NCBI RefSeq assembly: GCF_014192015.1
Contig: NZ_JACHXJ010000001.1
Coordinates: 496,001-560,000, forward strand
DNA from: Paenibacillus rhizosphaerae
GTDB taxonomy: Bacteria; Bacillota; Bacilli; Paenibacillales; Paenibacillaceae
Direction of reading: 5' to 3'
DNA length: 64,000 nucleotides
Shown here: positions 43,022 through 52,917 of the stretch, piece by piece
Numbering within the stretch: position 1 is the first letter of the stretch
Layout of the letters: each line of letters starts with the position of its first letter
Program-made: the position numbers and the translations under genes
The notes under the pieces: model-generated
Told to the model about the DNA's origin: nothing
The model's database searches: none
The model's input: only the letters and a program-made list of their open reading frames with translations

Positions 43022-43960
43022 ATGGGGAAAATTGCGTTTGTGTTTCCCGGACAAGGGGCCCAATCCGTCGGAATGGGTAAAGATTTCTATGATGCGGTTC
43101 CCGCTTCCCGCCGTATTTTCGAAAGCGCGGACAAGGTGCTGGGATTCCCGATGACGAATATGATTTTTGAGGGTCCGGACAGTGAGCTGAAGAAGACCTT
43201 CAATACGCAGCCTGCGCTCTTGACCGCCAGTGTTGCGGCGTTTGAAGCTGTACGCGAACAAGGTATTTCTCCTGATTTTGTTGCCGGACACAGCCTGGGC
43301 GAATACAGCGCTCTGGTGGCTTCCGGCGTGCTTAGCTTTGAGGATGCGGTAGGAACGGTCCGGGCGCGCGGCGAATTTATGGAGCAGGCGGTTCCGGGCG
43401 GACAAGGGGCCATGGCCGCCGTGCTCGGTGCCGAACGCGAAGCGCTGGCCGAGCTGTGCCGCAGCATCACGGCCGAAGGACATCTCGTGGAGCTGGCCAA
43501 CCTGAACTGCCCGGGGCAGATCGTCGTCTCCGGCTCGAAGGAGGGCGTCGCCCTTGTGGGTGAGCGCGTGAAAGAAGCCGGAGGAAAAAGAGCGATCCCG
43601 CTTGAGGTAAGCGGACCTTTCCATTCCTCGCTGATGAAATCGGCTGCCGAGAAGCTGGGCGGGAAGCTGCAGCCGCTTCGCGTAGACGAACCGGCCATTC
43701 CCGTGATTGCAAACGTGACGGCCCGTCCGGCCGCGTCTGCGGAGGATATCCGCGGGCTGCTGGTGGAGCAGGTATACTCTCCCGTGCTGTGGGAGGATAC
43801 GGTGACCTACCTGATCTCCCAAGGGGTGGATACGTTTGTCGAGATCGGTCCCGGTAACGTGCTGACCGGATTGATCAAAAAGACGGATAAATCCGTCAAG
43901 CTGATGAACGTAAGCAGCCTGGACAGCCTGGAGACACTCAAGGCCAGTCTGCAACAATGA
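43022..43960 (+). CDS. fabD: Malonyl CoA-acyl carrier protein transacylase
   Basis: A 312-residue enzyme loading malonyl groups on ACP. IAFVFPGQGAQSVGMG at the N-terminus, GHSLGEYSALVASG with the catalytic serine (~92), the active-site histidine in VSGPFHSSLM (~199), and the QxxGN-like VEIGPGNVLTG. GAGAGGAGC precedes the ATG. A 118-nt gap from fabH is larger than elsewhere in the cluster and could hold an internal promoter (TACAAT at 42975-42980), but the -35 box is weak. Confidence 0.97.
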   Translation: MGKIAFVFPGQGAQSVGMGKDFYDAVPASRRIFESADKVLGFPMTNMIFEGPDSELKKTFNTQPALLTASVAAFEAVREQGISPDFVAGHSLGEYSALVASGVLSFEDAVGTVRARGEFMEQAVPGGQGAMAAVLGAEREALAELCRSITAEGHLVELANLNCPGQIVVSGSKEGVALVGERVKEAGGKRAIPLEVSGPFHSSLMKSAAEKLGGKLQPLRVDEPAIPVIANVTARPAASAEDIRGLLVEQVYSPVLWEDTVTYLISQGVDTFVEIGPGNVLTGLIKKTDKSVKLMNVSSLDSLETLKASLQQ

Positions 43961-44005
43961 TTACGCAATAAACTTTGGGTATACTCTAGGAAAGGAGGAA
44001 TGGGC

Positions 44006-44755
44006 ATGTCTAAGCCTTTACAGGGACAGACAGCACTCGTTACCGGCGGTTCCCGCGGGATCGGCCGCAGCATCGCGCTCGCGCTGGCCGAGGCCGGAGC
44101 AAACGTAGCCGTCAACTATTCAGGCAGCGAGGCCGCCGCCAAGGAGGTTGCGGAGCAAATCCGCGCGCTTGGCGTGGAGGCGATCACTATCCAAGGCAAT
44201 GTCGGTAAAAGCGAACAGGCTGAGGATCTCATTAAAGAAGTCGTTGCAGCGTGGGGCAAAATCGACATTCTGGTAAATAATGCGGGGATTACCCGGGATA
44301 ATTTGCTGATGCGCATGAAAGAGGAAGAATTCGATCAGGTGATCGAAACGAATCTGAAGGGCGTGTTCAACTGCCTGAAGGCGGTCAGCCGTCCGATGAT
44401 GAAGCAGCGCTACGGCCGGATCGTCAACATCTCATCGGTCGTCGGCGTTCTGGGCAACGCCGGGCAGGCCAATTACGTCGCCGCCAAAGCGGGGGTAATT
44501 GGCCTAACCAAATCGTCTGCGCGTGAGCTCGCCTCGCGTGGCATCACCGTAAACTGTGTCGCTCCAGGTTTTATTGATACCGATATGACACGAGAGCTGC
44601 CTGAGGATCTCCGGGCGAAGATGCTGGAAGATATTCCGCTCGCCCGCCTCGGACAGCCTGAAGAAATTGCCAAAGTCGTGGTTTTCCTAGCGACGGAAGG
44701 GGCATCCTACATGACAGGGCAGACGCTTCATGTGGATGGCGGTATGTACATGTAA
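44006..44755 (+). CDS. fabG: 3-oxoacyl-ACP reductase
   Basis: A 249-residue NADPH-dependent short-chain dehydrogenase reducing beta-ketoacyl-ACP. Cofactor loop [23 protein letters not shown], and the Ser-Tyr-Lys triad in NISSVVG and NYVAAKAG. The tail [15 protein letters not shown] is diagnostic of FabG. ATG at 44006 has AAAGGAGGA 7 nt upstream; the ATG at 44000 is adjacent to that site. Confidence 0.97.
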   Translation: MSKPLQGQTALVTGGSRGIGRSIALALAEAGANVAVNYSGSEAAAKEVAEQIRALGVEAITIQGNVGKSEQAEDLIKEVVAAWGKIDILVNNAGITRDNLLMRMKEEEFDQVIETNLKGVFNCLKAVSRPMMKQRYGRIVNISSVVGVLGNAGQANYVAAKAGVIGLTKSSARELASRGITVNCVAPGFIDTDMTRELPEDLRAKMLEDIPLARLGQPEEIAKVVVFLATEGASYMTGQTLHVDGGMYM

Positions 44756-44854
44756 TACCGGAAATCTAGGAAAAACAGCGAGATAACCGTTTTCATTGCC
44801 TCTATGGCATTTTGAAAACTTTTCTCGTATAATACCAAAGAGGAGGTGAACCGG

Positions 44855-45088
44855 ATGTCCGATGTATTGGAGCGTGTAAAACGCATTGTCGTCGATCGCT
44901 TGGGTGCTGACGAGGCCGAGGTTACACTGGAAGCATCTTTTAAAGATGATCTTGGTGCTGATTCTCTCGACGTTGTTGAACTGGTGATGGAATTGGAAGA
45001 TGAATTCGATCTGGAAATCTCTGATGAAGATGCAGAGAAAATTACGACCGTAGGTGAAGTTGTAAACTACATACAATCTCATACCTAA
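44855..45088 (+). CDS. acpP: Acyl carrier protein
   Basis: A 77-residue acidic protein: [40 protein letters not shown] with the phosphopantetheine-bearing serine in DSLD (~37), and [23 protein letters not shown] at 44855 lies 7 nt after AGAGGAGG. Carries growing acyl chains for all the neighbouring fab enzymes. Confidence 0.98.
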   Translation: MSDVLERVKRIVVDRLGADEAEVTLEASFKDDLGADSLDVVELVMELEDEFDLEISDEDAEKITTVGEVVNYIQSHT

Positions 45089-45098
45089 GTCATTTGAT

Positions 45099-45129
45099 AA
45101 GTCCCGTACTGCTTTTACAGGCGGGACTT
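45099..45129 (+). terminator. Weak terminator or attenuator between acpP and fabF
   Basis: AAGTCCCG (45099-45106) pairs with CGGGACTT (45122-45129), followed by CTCCTCATTTT rather than a clean T run. Partial read-through would allow acpP to be made in excess over fabF. Confidence 0.55.
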
Positions 45130-45219
45130 CTCCTCATTTTCCAAGTGAATCGGCTTTACAAATAGGATGATTGATTGATTGATTTTGCAGATGCTGTCTA
45201 TATAGAGGTGAACTTATTG

Positions 45220-46455
45220 ATGCACAGAGTGGTTGTTACCGGGATGGGCGTTGTTACGTCACTGGGCCACGATTTGGACACTTTCTGGAATAACCTCATG
45301 GAAGGCAAATCCGGCGTGTCTCAGATCGAATCCTTTGATGTCACCGACTACCCGACACAGATTGCCGCTTCGGTGAAAGACTTTAATCCCGAGGCGTTTA
45401 TGGACCGGAAGGATGCGCGCAAGATGGACCGATTCGTCCAGTTTGCCGTTGCCGCCGGCAAAGCGGCCCTTGAGCACAGCGGGCTGGATATTCAGAGGCA
45501 ATCCGACCCGAACCGGGTGGGCGTATCCATCGGTTCCGGCATCGGCGGTCTCGGAACATGGGAAGACCAGCATAACGTTTTGCTGGAGAAGGGACCGAAG
45601 CGGGTCAGCCCGTTCTTCATTCCGATGATGATTGCGAACATGGCCTCCGGCCAATTGTCAATCATGCTGGGCGCCAAAGGCCCGAACACTACGCCTGTGA
45701 CGGCATGTGCGACCGGATCGCACGCCATCGGCGACTCGTACAAGCTGATCCAGCGCGGCGATGCCGACGTGATGATCTGCGGCGGAGCCGAAGCGACCAT
45801 CCGGCCGACGGGAATGGCCGGCTTTTGCGCTATGCGCGCCATGTCCACCCGCAATGATGAGCCTGAAAAAGCGAGCCGTCCGTTTGACACCGGCCGTGAC
45901 GGATTCGTCATGGGTGAAGGTGCAGGGATTCTCGTTCTGGAATCGCTGGAGCACGCGCAAAAACGCGGGGCCAATATCATCGCCGAAGTGATCGGCTACG
46001 GCCTGAGCGGCGATGCTCATCACATGACTGAGCCCGATCCGGACGGACCGGCGCGCTGCATGTCTATGGCGATACGCGACGCGGGCATTCAGCCGGAGGA
46101 CGTGGACTACATCAACGCACATGGCACGTCGACGCCGGTTGGAGACCGTTCCGAGACAATCGCGATCAAGAAGGCGCTGGGAGACCACGCGTACAAGGTT
46201 GCGGTCAGCTCGACAAAATCGATGACGGGCCACCTGCTGGGAGCGGCTGGCGGCGTTGAAGCGGTCATTTGCGGGCTGTCGCTGCAGAACCAGATGCTGG
46301 CGCCAACCATTAACTTGGACAACCCGGATCCGGAATGCGATCTGGATTATGTTCCGAACGTTGCACGAAAGGCTGATTTGGACGTTGTCATGTCTAACTC
46401 TTTCGGATTCGGCGGCCACAACGCCACTGTGATCCTAAAGAAATTCGAGCAGTAA
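45220..46455 (+). CDS. fabF: 3-oxoacyl-ACP synthase II (KAS II), main copy
   Basis: A 411-residue condensing enzyme. Active-site Cys in [12 protein letters not shown] (~163), His in [12 protein letters not shown] (~303), Lys in [15 protein letters not shown] with the second His (~340), and [10 protein letters not shown] near the end. All catalytic residues present. ATG lies 7 nt after AGAGGTGA. This is the copy in the lipid operon; the paralogue at 16.2 kb is more divergent. Confidence 0.97.
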   Translation: MHRVVVTGMGVVTSLGHDLDTFWNNLMEGKSGVSQIESFDVTDYPTQIAASVKDFNPEAFMDRKDARKMDRFVQFAVAAGKAALEHSGLDIQRQSDPNRVGVSIGSGIGGLGTWEDQHNVLLEKGPKRVSPFFIPMMIANMASGQLSIMLGAKGPNTTPVTACATGSHAIGDSYKLIQRGDADVMICGGAEATIRPTGMAGFCAMRAMSTRNDEPEKASRPFDTGRDGFVMGEGAGILVLESLEHAQKRGANIIAEVIGYGLSGDAHHMTEPDPDGPARCMSMAIRDAGIQPEDVDYINAHGTSTPVGDRSETIAIKKALGDHAYKVAVSSTKSMTGHLLGAAGGVEAVICGLSLQNQMLAPTINLDNPDPECDLDYVPNVARKADLDVVMSNSFGFGGHNATVILKKFEQ

Positions 46456-46467
46456 GGGGACGATTTG

Positions 46468-47175
46468 TTGAGTGGAGATCTGAAGCAGTTACAACAGAAA
46501 CTTCAAATCCAATTTCACAATCGGCTGCTGTTGAAGCAGGCTTTTACCCACGCTTCCTACGTCAATGAGCACCGTTTCAGCCAGCAGCAGGATAACGAGC
46601 GCCTGGAATTTCTGGGCGACGCCGTGCTGGAGCTGACGGTTTCCGAGTATTTGTACAACCTGTTTCCGAACCGGCCCGAAGGAGAGCTGACCAAGCTGCG
46701 TGCGGCGATCGTCTGCGAACCGTCGCTGGTGAAATTTGCCGAGCAGCTGGAGTTCGGGCAGTACGTTCTGCTGGGAAAAGGTGAAGAGCTGACCGGCGGG
46801 AGAACCCGCCCGGCCCTGCTTGCGGATGTGTTTGAATCGTTTGTAGGAGCGCTGTACCTTGACCAAGGCCTGGACGCGGCGCGGGCGTTTCTGGACCGCT
46901 ACGTGTTCCCGCTGCTGGAAGAGGGCGGCAAAGTGCACATGAGCGATTTCAAGACAGAGCTGCAGGAGCTGACGCAGCACCATAACATGGGCGTTCTGGA
47001 GTACCGGATTGTGGAGGAACGCGGTCCGGCGCATGAACGCGAGTTTGTCTCCGAGGTGTATATGGGGAATGAGCGTGTGGGAAGAGGATCGGGCCGCTCG
47101 AAGAAAGAGGCGGAGCAGCAGGCTGCGGCCGAAGCGCTGAAGCAGCTGAAGCTGGCCGGTAACGGCTCCCTATAA
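46468..47175 (+). CDS. rnc: Ribonuclease III
   Basis: A 235-residue double-stranded RNA endonuclease for rRNA precursors and regulatory RNA. RNase III signature [14 protein letters not shown] (catalytic Asp/Glu, residues ~45-50), [16 protein letters not shown] with the second acidic pair (~117-124), and a C-terminal dsRBD ([11 protein letters not shown]...[19 protein letters not shown]). The TTG at 46468 has AAGGGGA 7 nt upstream; TTG 46465 is one codon earlier and too close. Confidence 0.96.
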   Translation: MSGDLKQLQQKLQIQFHNRLLLKQAFTHASYVNEHRFSQQQDNERLEFLGDAVLELTVSEYLYNLFPNRPEGELTKLRAAIVCEPSLVKFAEQLEFGQYVLLGKGEELTGGRTRPALLADVFESFVGALYLDQGLDAARAFLDRYVFPLLEEGGKVHMSDFKTELQELTQHHNMGVLEYRIVEERGPAHEREFVSEVYMGNERVGRGSGRSKKEAEQQAAAEALKQLKLAGNGSL

Positions 47176-47189
47176 AGCATGGACAAACA

Positions 47190-47255
47190 AAGAGCAAAGA
47201 GCAGTCGCCTTTCGGATGGATGGCAGGAAGAGCCTTCAGACTGCTTTTTGCTCTT
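47190..47255 (+). terminator. Long-stem intrinsic terminator after rnc
   Basis: AAGAGCAAAGAGCAGTC (47190-47206) pairs over 17 bp (one G-U) with GACTGCTTTTTGCTCTT (47239-47255), with T residues inside and after the right arm. It isolates smc from the fab-rnc transcript. Confidence 0.75.
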
Positions 47256-47297
47256 TATTCATTGGGAATATGCTTGTCCTCGCAAGCTGTGATGTTG

Positions 47298-47306
47298 TGG
47301 TATTAT
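47298..47306 (+). promoter_or_regulatory. Extended -10 element upstream of smc
   Basis: TGGTATTAT is a TGn-TATTAT extended -10 26 nt before the smc start. No clear -35 box exists at the right distance. The preceding terminator makes a local promoter necessary. Confidence 0.45.
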
Positions 47307-47331
47307 TAGGTTTAGAGGTGATTGAGGGAAT

Positions 47332-50300
47332 ATGTTTTTAAAACGGATCGAATTAGCCGGTTTCAAATCGTTTGCCGATAAAACGGAAATGGAATTTGTC
47401 CGCGGAATTACGGCTGTCGTCGGTCCCAACGGCAGCGGCAAGAGCAATATTTCCGACGGCATCCGCTGGGTGCTAGGGGAACAGAGCGCCAAGTCGCTGC
47501 GCGGGGGCAAGATGGAGGATATTATCTTTGCGGGAAGCGATGCGCGCAAAGCCGTCAATTTCGGCGAGGTATCGCTAACCTTAGATAATGAGGATCATGC
47601 CCTGTCCCTCGATTTCAACGAGGTGACTGTGACGCGCCGTGTGCACCGCAGCGGAGACAGCGAATATTTTATCAACAAGCAGTCCTGCCGCCTGAAGGAC
47701 ATCACGGAGCTGTTCATGGACACAGGCATCGGCAAAGAGGCATATTCCATTATCGGTCAGGGCCGGATCGAGGAAATATTGAGCACCCGGTCCGAAGACC
47801 GCAGAGGTATTTTTGAAGAGGCATCGGGCATCGTTAAATATAAATCCCGCAAAAAGGACGCCGTCCGCAAGCTGGATGAGACCGAGCAGAATCTGGTTCG
47901 GATCCACGACCTGGTCGTCGAGCTGGAGGATCAGATCGGCCCGCTGAAGGAGCAGTCCGAGAAGGCGATCCAATATAAACAGCTGCGGGAGCAGCTGAAG
48001 CATAAGGAAATTTCGCTCTACGTCTACCAGATCGAGCAGATCCACGCCGCATGGAGCGAAGCTAACGCCAAGCTGGCCGTGCTGCAGGAAGAACAGCTTC
48101 AGCTGTCCACTGTCGTGTCGGCGCACGACGCCAAGCTAGAGAGCGACCGCGCCCAGCTCCGCAAGCTGGAGGAAGAAGTGGAGACGCTGCAGGGCGAGCT
48201 GCTTCATTACAGCGAAGCTTATGAGAAAAGCGAAGGCTATGCGGAGGTGCTCCGCGAACGCAAGCGGAATCTGGAGGCGAATCGGGAGCAGCTGGCCGGG
48301 TCGCTGTCGGCCGGGGACGAGAGATTCGAAGACCGCAAGGCGGAAATTGACCTGCTGAAATCCAAGCTGGAAGCTTCGCGGGAGGAGCTGAAGGCGCTTC
48401 GCGACCAGCTGTCGGCCGAAGAGTCGAAGCTGGCCGGCGTCACTGGAGGCATCAGCCAGCAGCAGGAAGAAACGTTAAAGGGTACGCTGCTGGAGCTGAT
48501 GAACCAGATGGCGCAGACCCGCAATGAGATCCGTTATGCGGATCAGCAGCAGGAGGCGCTCTCCCGCCGGATGAACCGCGCCGCGGAGGAGACCGGCAAG
48601 TGGGAAACCCAGAAGGAGGAGCTGCTGAAGCGCAAGCAGCAGCTGGATTCGGCCATCGAGAAGCTGGGCGGGGAAATCCGCGAGCTGCGTGGCGGGTACA
48701 TAAGCGAGAGCGAGCGGTATCAATCGCTGCAGCGGCTTCTGGACGAGAGCCAGGGAACGCTCCGCAAATGGGAGCAGAAGCGCGAAGCTCAGGTATCCCG
48801 CCGGGATACGATGAAGGAGATGGCCGATGACTTTGACGGCTTTATGCTGGGCGTCAAGGAAGTGCTGAAAGCGTCCCGGCGCTCCATTCTGTCCGGCGTG
48901 CACGGGGCCGTGGCCGAACTCATCCGCGTGCCAGAGAAGCTGGAGCTGGCGATGGAAACCGCGCTCGGCGCATCCCTTCAGCATATCGTCATGGATAATG
49001 AAGCGGTCTCGCGCCAGGCGATCTCCTTCCTGAAGCAGCGGCAGCTCGGCCGCGCAACCTTCCTGCCGCTCGACGTCATCCGGGCCCGCAACATCTCGGC
49101 CGGTGACCGATCGATGGTGGAGGGCGTGGAAGGCTTCGTCGGCATCGGGGCCGACCTGGTACAGTTCGACGGCCGGTATGCACCGGTCGTCGGCAGCCTG
49201 CTCGGCAACGTCATCATCGCGGAAAGCCTGGAAGTGGCGAACCGGATTGCCGCCAGATGCCAGTACCGCTACCGGGTCGTCACGCTGGAAGGCGACGTCG
49301 TCAATGCCGGCGGTTCGATGACAGGCGGCAGCCAGCACAAGAAGAACAGCAGCCTGCTCGGCCGCAAGCGCCAGCTGGATCAGCTTGATCAGGAGATCAA
49401 CGATACAGAGGTTCAGCTGCGGAAGCTCCGCCAGAGCATTCAGGAGGTCAAGGTTCAGCTGACCGAAACGCAGGCCAAGCTGGACGAGCTGCGCCAGTCC
49501 GGCGACGAGAAGCGGATCGAAGAGCAGCGCTTGTCCAGCGACCTGAAGCAGCTGGAGCATGAGCTGCGGCACGTGCTGGAGCAGGTGGAAGTGGCCGATC
49601 AGGAGAAGACTGGCTTTACCGAGGAGAACAAGGAGCTCGAGGAAGCCCGGGCGAATGCCGTCAAGAAGCTGGCCGAGCTGGAAGGAGAAGAAAAGGCGAC
49701 GCATCAAGCCATCCAGGCTGCCGAATTTGCCCGCAAGGCGAGCGAATCGGCGAAGGAGGAGCTGCAGAGCCAGCTCACCCAGCTTAAGGTCAGGGAAGGC
49801 AAGCTGGATCAGGAATGCTTCTCTTTGGAGGAGCAGTTAAAACGAATGCAGAGCGAATTCAATTCGCATGATAAAGAGCTGCGCCAGACGAAGACGCTGC
49901 TCGCTTCGATCGAGGCGGATCTGGAGACCAACGCAAAGGAATCCATCCAGCAGATCGAAGATTTGAACCGGTACCGGCTCAAGAAGGAGCAGGCATCCGA
50001 GCAGCTGGACTTCAAGCGGGCCGCCCGGACGCAGCTTTCGAAGAAGCTGGAGCTGGAAGAGAGCGAAACGAAAGAGCAGCGGACGCGCCTCAAGGCGGTG
50101 GAGGACCAGCTGCGCCAGACCGAAATCGGCGTGAACCGGCTTGACGTGGAGCTGGAGAACATTCTGAAGAAGCTCAGCGACGATTACGAGCTGAGCTACG
50201 AGCTGGCCAAGCAGCGCTATCCGATTCCGGAGGACGTGCCTGCGGTTCAGACCGAGGTTCGGGAGCTCAAGCGGGGCATCACCGCGCTGGGCGACGTCAA

Positions 50301-50901
50301 CCTCGGCGCGATCGAGGAATACCAGCGGGTCAACGAACGGTACGAATTCCTGAATGAACAGAAGCAGGACCTGGTGGAAGCGAAGACGACGCTCTATGAG
50401 GTCATCCGCGAGATGGACGACGAAATGTCGAAGCGGTTCAAGCAGACCTTTGACGCCATCCGCCGCGAGTTCGGTACCGTCTTCGTGAAGCTGTTTGGCG
50501 GCGGCCGGGCGGATCTGGTGCTGCTGGATCCGGAGCATCTGCTCGAGACCGGCATCGACATCGTGGCCCAGCCCCCGGGCAAAAAGCTGCAGAACCTGCA
50601 GCTGCTCTCCGGCGGGGAAAGGGCGCTGACGGCGATGGCGCTGCTGTTTGCGATTTTGCAGGTCAAACCGGTGCCGTTCTGCGTGCTGGACGAGGTCGAA
50701 GCGGCGCTCGACGAAGCGAATGTGACGCGGTTCGCACAGTATCTCCGTGAGTTTTCCGAGCAGACCCAGTTTATCGTCGTGACCCACCGCAAGGGAACGA
50801 TGGAAGAGGCCGACGTCCTGTACGGGGTTACGATGGAAGAGGGCGGCGTGTCGAAGCTGGTGTCCGTGCGGCTGGAAGACGACGAAGCGGAAATTGCTTA
50901 A
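47332..50901 (+). CDS. smc: Chromosome partition protein SMC
   Basis: A 1189-residue ATPase that, with ScpA and ScpB, compacts and segregates chromosomes. Walker A GPNGSGKSNISDGIRWVLGE (residues ~32-39), two long coiled coils (~165-500 and ~680-1000), a glycine-rich hinge (~515-670, including GSLLGNVIIAESLEVAN and AGGSMTGGSQ), the signature LSGGERALTAMALLFA and Walker B FCVLDEVEAALDEAN. The length is typical. It starts the smc-ftsY transcript behind a terminator. Confidence 0.98.
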   Translation: MFLKRIELAGFKSFADKTEMEFVRGITAVVGPNGSGKSNISDGIRWVLGEQSAKSLRGGKMEDIIFAGSDARKAVNFGEVSLTLDNEDHALSLDFNEVTVTRRVHRSGDSEYFINKQSCRLKDITELFMDTGIGKEAYSIIGQGRIEEILSTRSEDRRGIFEEASGIVKYKSRKKDAVRKLDETEQNLVRIHDLVVELEDQIGPLKEQSEKAIQYKQLREQLKHKEISLYVYQIEQIHAAWSEANAKLAVLQEEQLQLSTVVSAHDAKLESDRAQLRKLEEEVETLQGELLHYSEAYEKSEGYAEVLRERKRNLEANREQLAGSLSAGDERFEDRKAEIDLLKSKLEASREELKALRDQLSAEESKLAGVTGGISQQQEETLKGTLLELMNQMAQTRNEIRYADQQQEALSRRMNRAAEETGKWETQKEELLKRKQQLDSAIEKLGGEIRELRGGYISESERYQSLQRLLDESQGTLRKWEQKREAQVSRRDTMKEMADDFDGFMLGVKEVLKASRRSILSGVHGAVAELIRVPEKLELAMETALGASLQHIVMDNEAVSRQAISFLKQRQLGRATFLPLDVIRARNISAGDRSMVEGVEGFVGIGADLVQFDGRYAPVVGSLLGNVIIAESLEVANRIAARCQYRYRVVTLEGDVVNAGGSMTGGSQHKKNSSLLGRKRQLDQLDQEINDTEVQLRKLRQSIQEVKVQLTETQAKLDELRQSGDEKRIEEQRLSSDLKQLEHELRHVLEQVEVADQEKTGFTEENKELEEARANAVKKLAELEGEEKATHQAIQAAEFARKASESAKEELQSQLTQLKVREGKLDQECFSLEEQLKRMQSEFNSHDKELRQTKTLLASIEADLETNAKESIQQIEDLNRYRLKKEQASEQLDFKRAARTQLSKKLELEESETKEQRTRLKAVEDQLRQTEIGVNRLDVELENILKKLSDDYELSYELAKQRYPIPEDVPAVQTEVRELKRGITALGDVNLGAIEEYQRVNERYEFLNEQKQDLVEAKTTLYEVIREMDDEMSKRFKQTFDAIRREFGTVFVKLFGGGRADLVLLDPEHLLETGIDIVAQPPGKKLQNLQLLSGGERALTAMALLFAILQVKPVPFCVLDEVEAALDEANVTRFAQYLREFSEQTQFIVVTHRKGTMEEADVLYGVTMEEGGVSKLVSVRLEDDEAEIA

Positions 50902-50932
50902 GCATATTCAACCTTAGAGATGGAGGAGACCT

Positions 50933-51946
50933 ATGAGCTTTTTCAGAAAGCTGAGAGAGAGCATTTCAAACAAGACCGAATCCGTGACGAAGCAGTTCCG
51001 GGACGGATTGGAAAAAACACGTAAAGGATTCGTGGAACGGGTCACCGACCTGATGACGCGCCGCAAGAAGATCGACGAGGAGTTCTATGAGGAGCTCGAG
51101 GAAATTCTGATCGGCGCCGATGTTGGCGTGAACACGGTTATGGAGCTGATCGACGATCTGCGTGCCGAAGTGAAGAAGCAGCGGATTGAGGATGCGGTGG
51201 AGCTGCAGCCGATCCTTTCGCAGAAATTGATGGAGCTGCTGCGCGGCGATGACGACAACGCGCTCCGCATGAACGAGGACGGCATAACCGTCATCCTGTT
51301 TGTCGGGGTCAACGGCGTCGGCAAGACGACGACGATCGGCAAGCTCGCCCACCGCTTCAAGCAGGAAGGCAAAAAGGTGCTCCTTGCCGCTGGCGACACG
51401 TTCCGTGCCGGGGCGATCGAGCAGCTCGAAGTGTGGGGCGAACGCGCAGGCGTAGAGGTCATCAAGCAGCATGCCGGCTCCGATCCGGCCGCGGTCATGT
51501 TTGACGCGGTTCAGGCTGCCAAGCAGCGCCAGGCGGATGTGCTGATCTGCGATACGGCAGGACGCCTGCAGAACAAAACGAACCTGATGGAGGAGCTGAA
51601 CAAAATTTTCCGTGTCATCCAGCGGGAAATTCCGGGCGCTCCGCATGAGGTGCTGATGGTGCTTGACGCAACGACAGGACAGAACGCTCTCAGCCAGGCC
51701 AAGCTGTTCGGGGAGAAAAGCGGGGTCACCGGTCTTGTCCTGACGAAGCTTGACGGTACGGCGAAAGGTGGCATCGTCGTGGCCATCCGCCAGGAGCTCA
51801 ACCTTCCGGTGAAGCTCGTGGGCCTTGGCGAGAAAATGGATGATTTGCAGCCGTTTGATTCCCAGCAGTTTGTTCATGCGCTGTTCGCCGGCCTGATCCA
51901 GGAGCAGGAGGCGGAAGGCACAGAGCAGGATGGAACGCAGCATTGA
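50933..51946 (+). CDS. ftsY: Signal recognition particle receptor FtsY
   Basis: A 337-residue SRP GTPase receiving ribosome-SRP complexes at the membrane. Short basic N-terminal region (no long acidic A domain), helical N domain, then G domain: G1 GVNGVGKTTTIGKLA, AAGDTFRAGAIEQL, G3 DTAGRLQNK, G4 TKLDGTAKGG. GGAGGAG precedes the ATG. Usually directly followed by ylxM-ffh in Bacillales; here 4 kb of other genes intervene. Confidence 0.97.
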   Translation: MSFFRKLRESISNKTESVTKQFRDGLEKTRKGFVERVTDLMTRRKKIDEEFYEELEEILIGADVGVNTVMELIDDLRAEVKKQRIEDAVELQPILSQKLMELLRGDDDNALRMNEDGITVILFVGVNGVGKTTTIGKLAHRFKQEGKKVLLAAGDTFRAGAIEQLEVWGERAGVEVIKQHAGSDPAAVMFDAVQAAKQRQADVLICDTAGRLQNKTNLMEELNKIFRVIQREIPGAPHEVLMVLDATTGQNALSQAKLFGEKSGVTGLVLTKLDGTAKGGIVVAIRQELNLPVKLVGLGEKMDDLQPFDSQQFVHALFAGLIQEQEAEGTEQDGTQH

Positions 51947-51987
51947 TCCGTGTATTGAGCGGATGCACGCATAACAAAAGAACGCAT

Positions 51988-52022
51988 AAAAAGAAGGATG
52001 GCATGATGCCATCCTTCTTTTT
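51988..52022 (+). terminator. Strong terminator after ftsY
   Basis: AAAAAGAAGGATGGCAT (51988-52004) pairs perfectly with ATGCCATCCTTCTTTTT (52006-52022). Tail T residues make it effective on the plus strand, A-rich side also on the minus strand. Confidence 0.92.
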
Positions 52023-52153
52023 GCATGCGACAAACACATGCCTTTGGTTTTTGAACGTATCTATTGTATCCTTTGTATCTTTTGCTTCTATCACAAATAA
52101 CTAAACGTCTTTGCGGTCTGACTGTGAACATTCACTTGGATCGACCGGTCTGA

Positions 52154-52178
52154 GGACCGCCGTCAAAAACCGCGGTCC
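52154..52178. other. Hairpin downstream of the minus-strand cassette
   Basis: GGACCGC (52154-52160) pairs with GCGGTCC (52172-52178). It lies 11 nt beyond the end of the last minus-strand gene. No T run follows on either strand, so it is at most a weak terminator. Confidence 0.35.
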
Positions 52179-52188
52179 GTCATCCGCG

Positions 52189-52392
52189 TTAATCCGTCAG
52201 TACTCTGACAAACTCGACCGACCGCAGCGGCACGATGGCCACATCGCCCGGTGGGCCGTACATAACCGGCGGAACCTTCAGCATCAGCGAAGCGTCGTTG
52301 ACCGAAATGAGCGTGCCGGTGATCATATCCCCGGGCGTCATCACTTCTACTTCCGAGCCTGTGAAGCCGCGAACCAATTCTTTGAAATCCAT
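52189..52392 (-). CDS. Small beta-rich protein of unknown function
   Basis: A 67-residue protein: an N-terminal helix (MDFKELVRGFT) then a beta-rich Sm/KOW-like pattern GSEVEVMTPG-DMITGTLISVNDA-SLMLKV, ending GDVAIVPLRSVEFVRV. The same pattern forms the C-terminal part of the next gene upstream (52430-52864). AAAGGAGA precedes the ATG. It is the last gene of a minus-strand cassette with two glycan-type enzymes. Function unknown; it may be a spore-coat-associated or envelope-assembly protein, by context only. Confidence 0.72.
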   Translation of the reverse strand: MDFKELVRGFTGSEVEVMTPGDMITGTLISVNDASLMLKVPPVMYGPPGDVAIVPLRSVEFVRVLTD

Positions 52393-52429
52393 GGTCGTTC
52401 TCCTTTCGAATTGAATTGATTGTCTTTGA

Positions 52430-52864
52430 TTACTGGACCGAAGTAATCCGGCTGAACGGAACGATCAGCAGGTCGCCGCCGCTTTCGCGGAGTTCGACCG
52501 CATCTTCGGCTACCGTCAGTACGACGCCCTGCAGGGTTGCGCTGGCCGTATCCACCCGGACCTCGCTGCCGATCTTGCCGGCGAAGTAGGCGTGCAGCTC
52601 GGGATTGCCCGTGATGCCCGTCATGACTTCCTCTTCCAATCTCGCAACGCGGTCCGCCAGCGACTCCAGCTCCTCGATCCGCCGGGCCAGCCGTCTGATT
52701 TCCTCCTTGAGCTCTTTCCATTCCCACAAGTGCTCATTCAGCTTCGCTTCAATCTGATGCACGTCATCCTTCACCTGATGCAGCTCATGGCTCAGATGCA
52801 GGATCTGATCATGCAGCTGTCTGATCCGGATTTTCCAATGCTTATGATTCCAGAAAAACGTCAT
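52430..52864 (-). CDS. Coiled-coil protein with C-terminal beta-rich domain
   Basis: A 144-residue protein. Residues ~10-85 are a continuous coiled coil (RIRQLHDQILHLSHELHQVK; LKEEIRRLARRIEELESLAD). Residues ~95-144 form a beta-rich domain GSEVRVDTASATLQGVVLTV followed by GGDLLIVPFSRITSV, the same pattern as the small protein encoded next. It starts MTFFWNHKHWK, 10 nt after AAGGAGGA. Probably oligomeric; function unknown. Confidence 0.75.
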   Translation of the reverse strand: MTFFWNHKHWKIRIRQLHDQILHLSHELHQVKDDVHQIEAKLNEHLWEWKELKEEIRRLARRIEELESLADRVARLEEEVMTGITGNPELHAYFAGKIGSEVRVDTASATLQGVVLTVAEDAVELRESGGDLLIVPFSRITSVQ

Positions 52865-52917
52865 GGCTTCATTCTCCTCCTTTAGTGACATGGCAGTTGC
52901 TTTCCCGTAAGGGAACA

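Noticed and set aside
48475..49707. Long minus-strand open frame opposite smc
   Set aside because: Shadow of the SMC coiled coil; no start site or recognisable domain.
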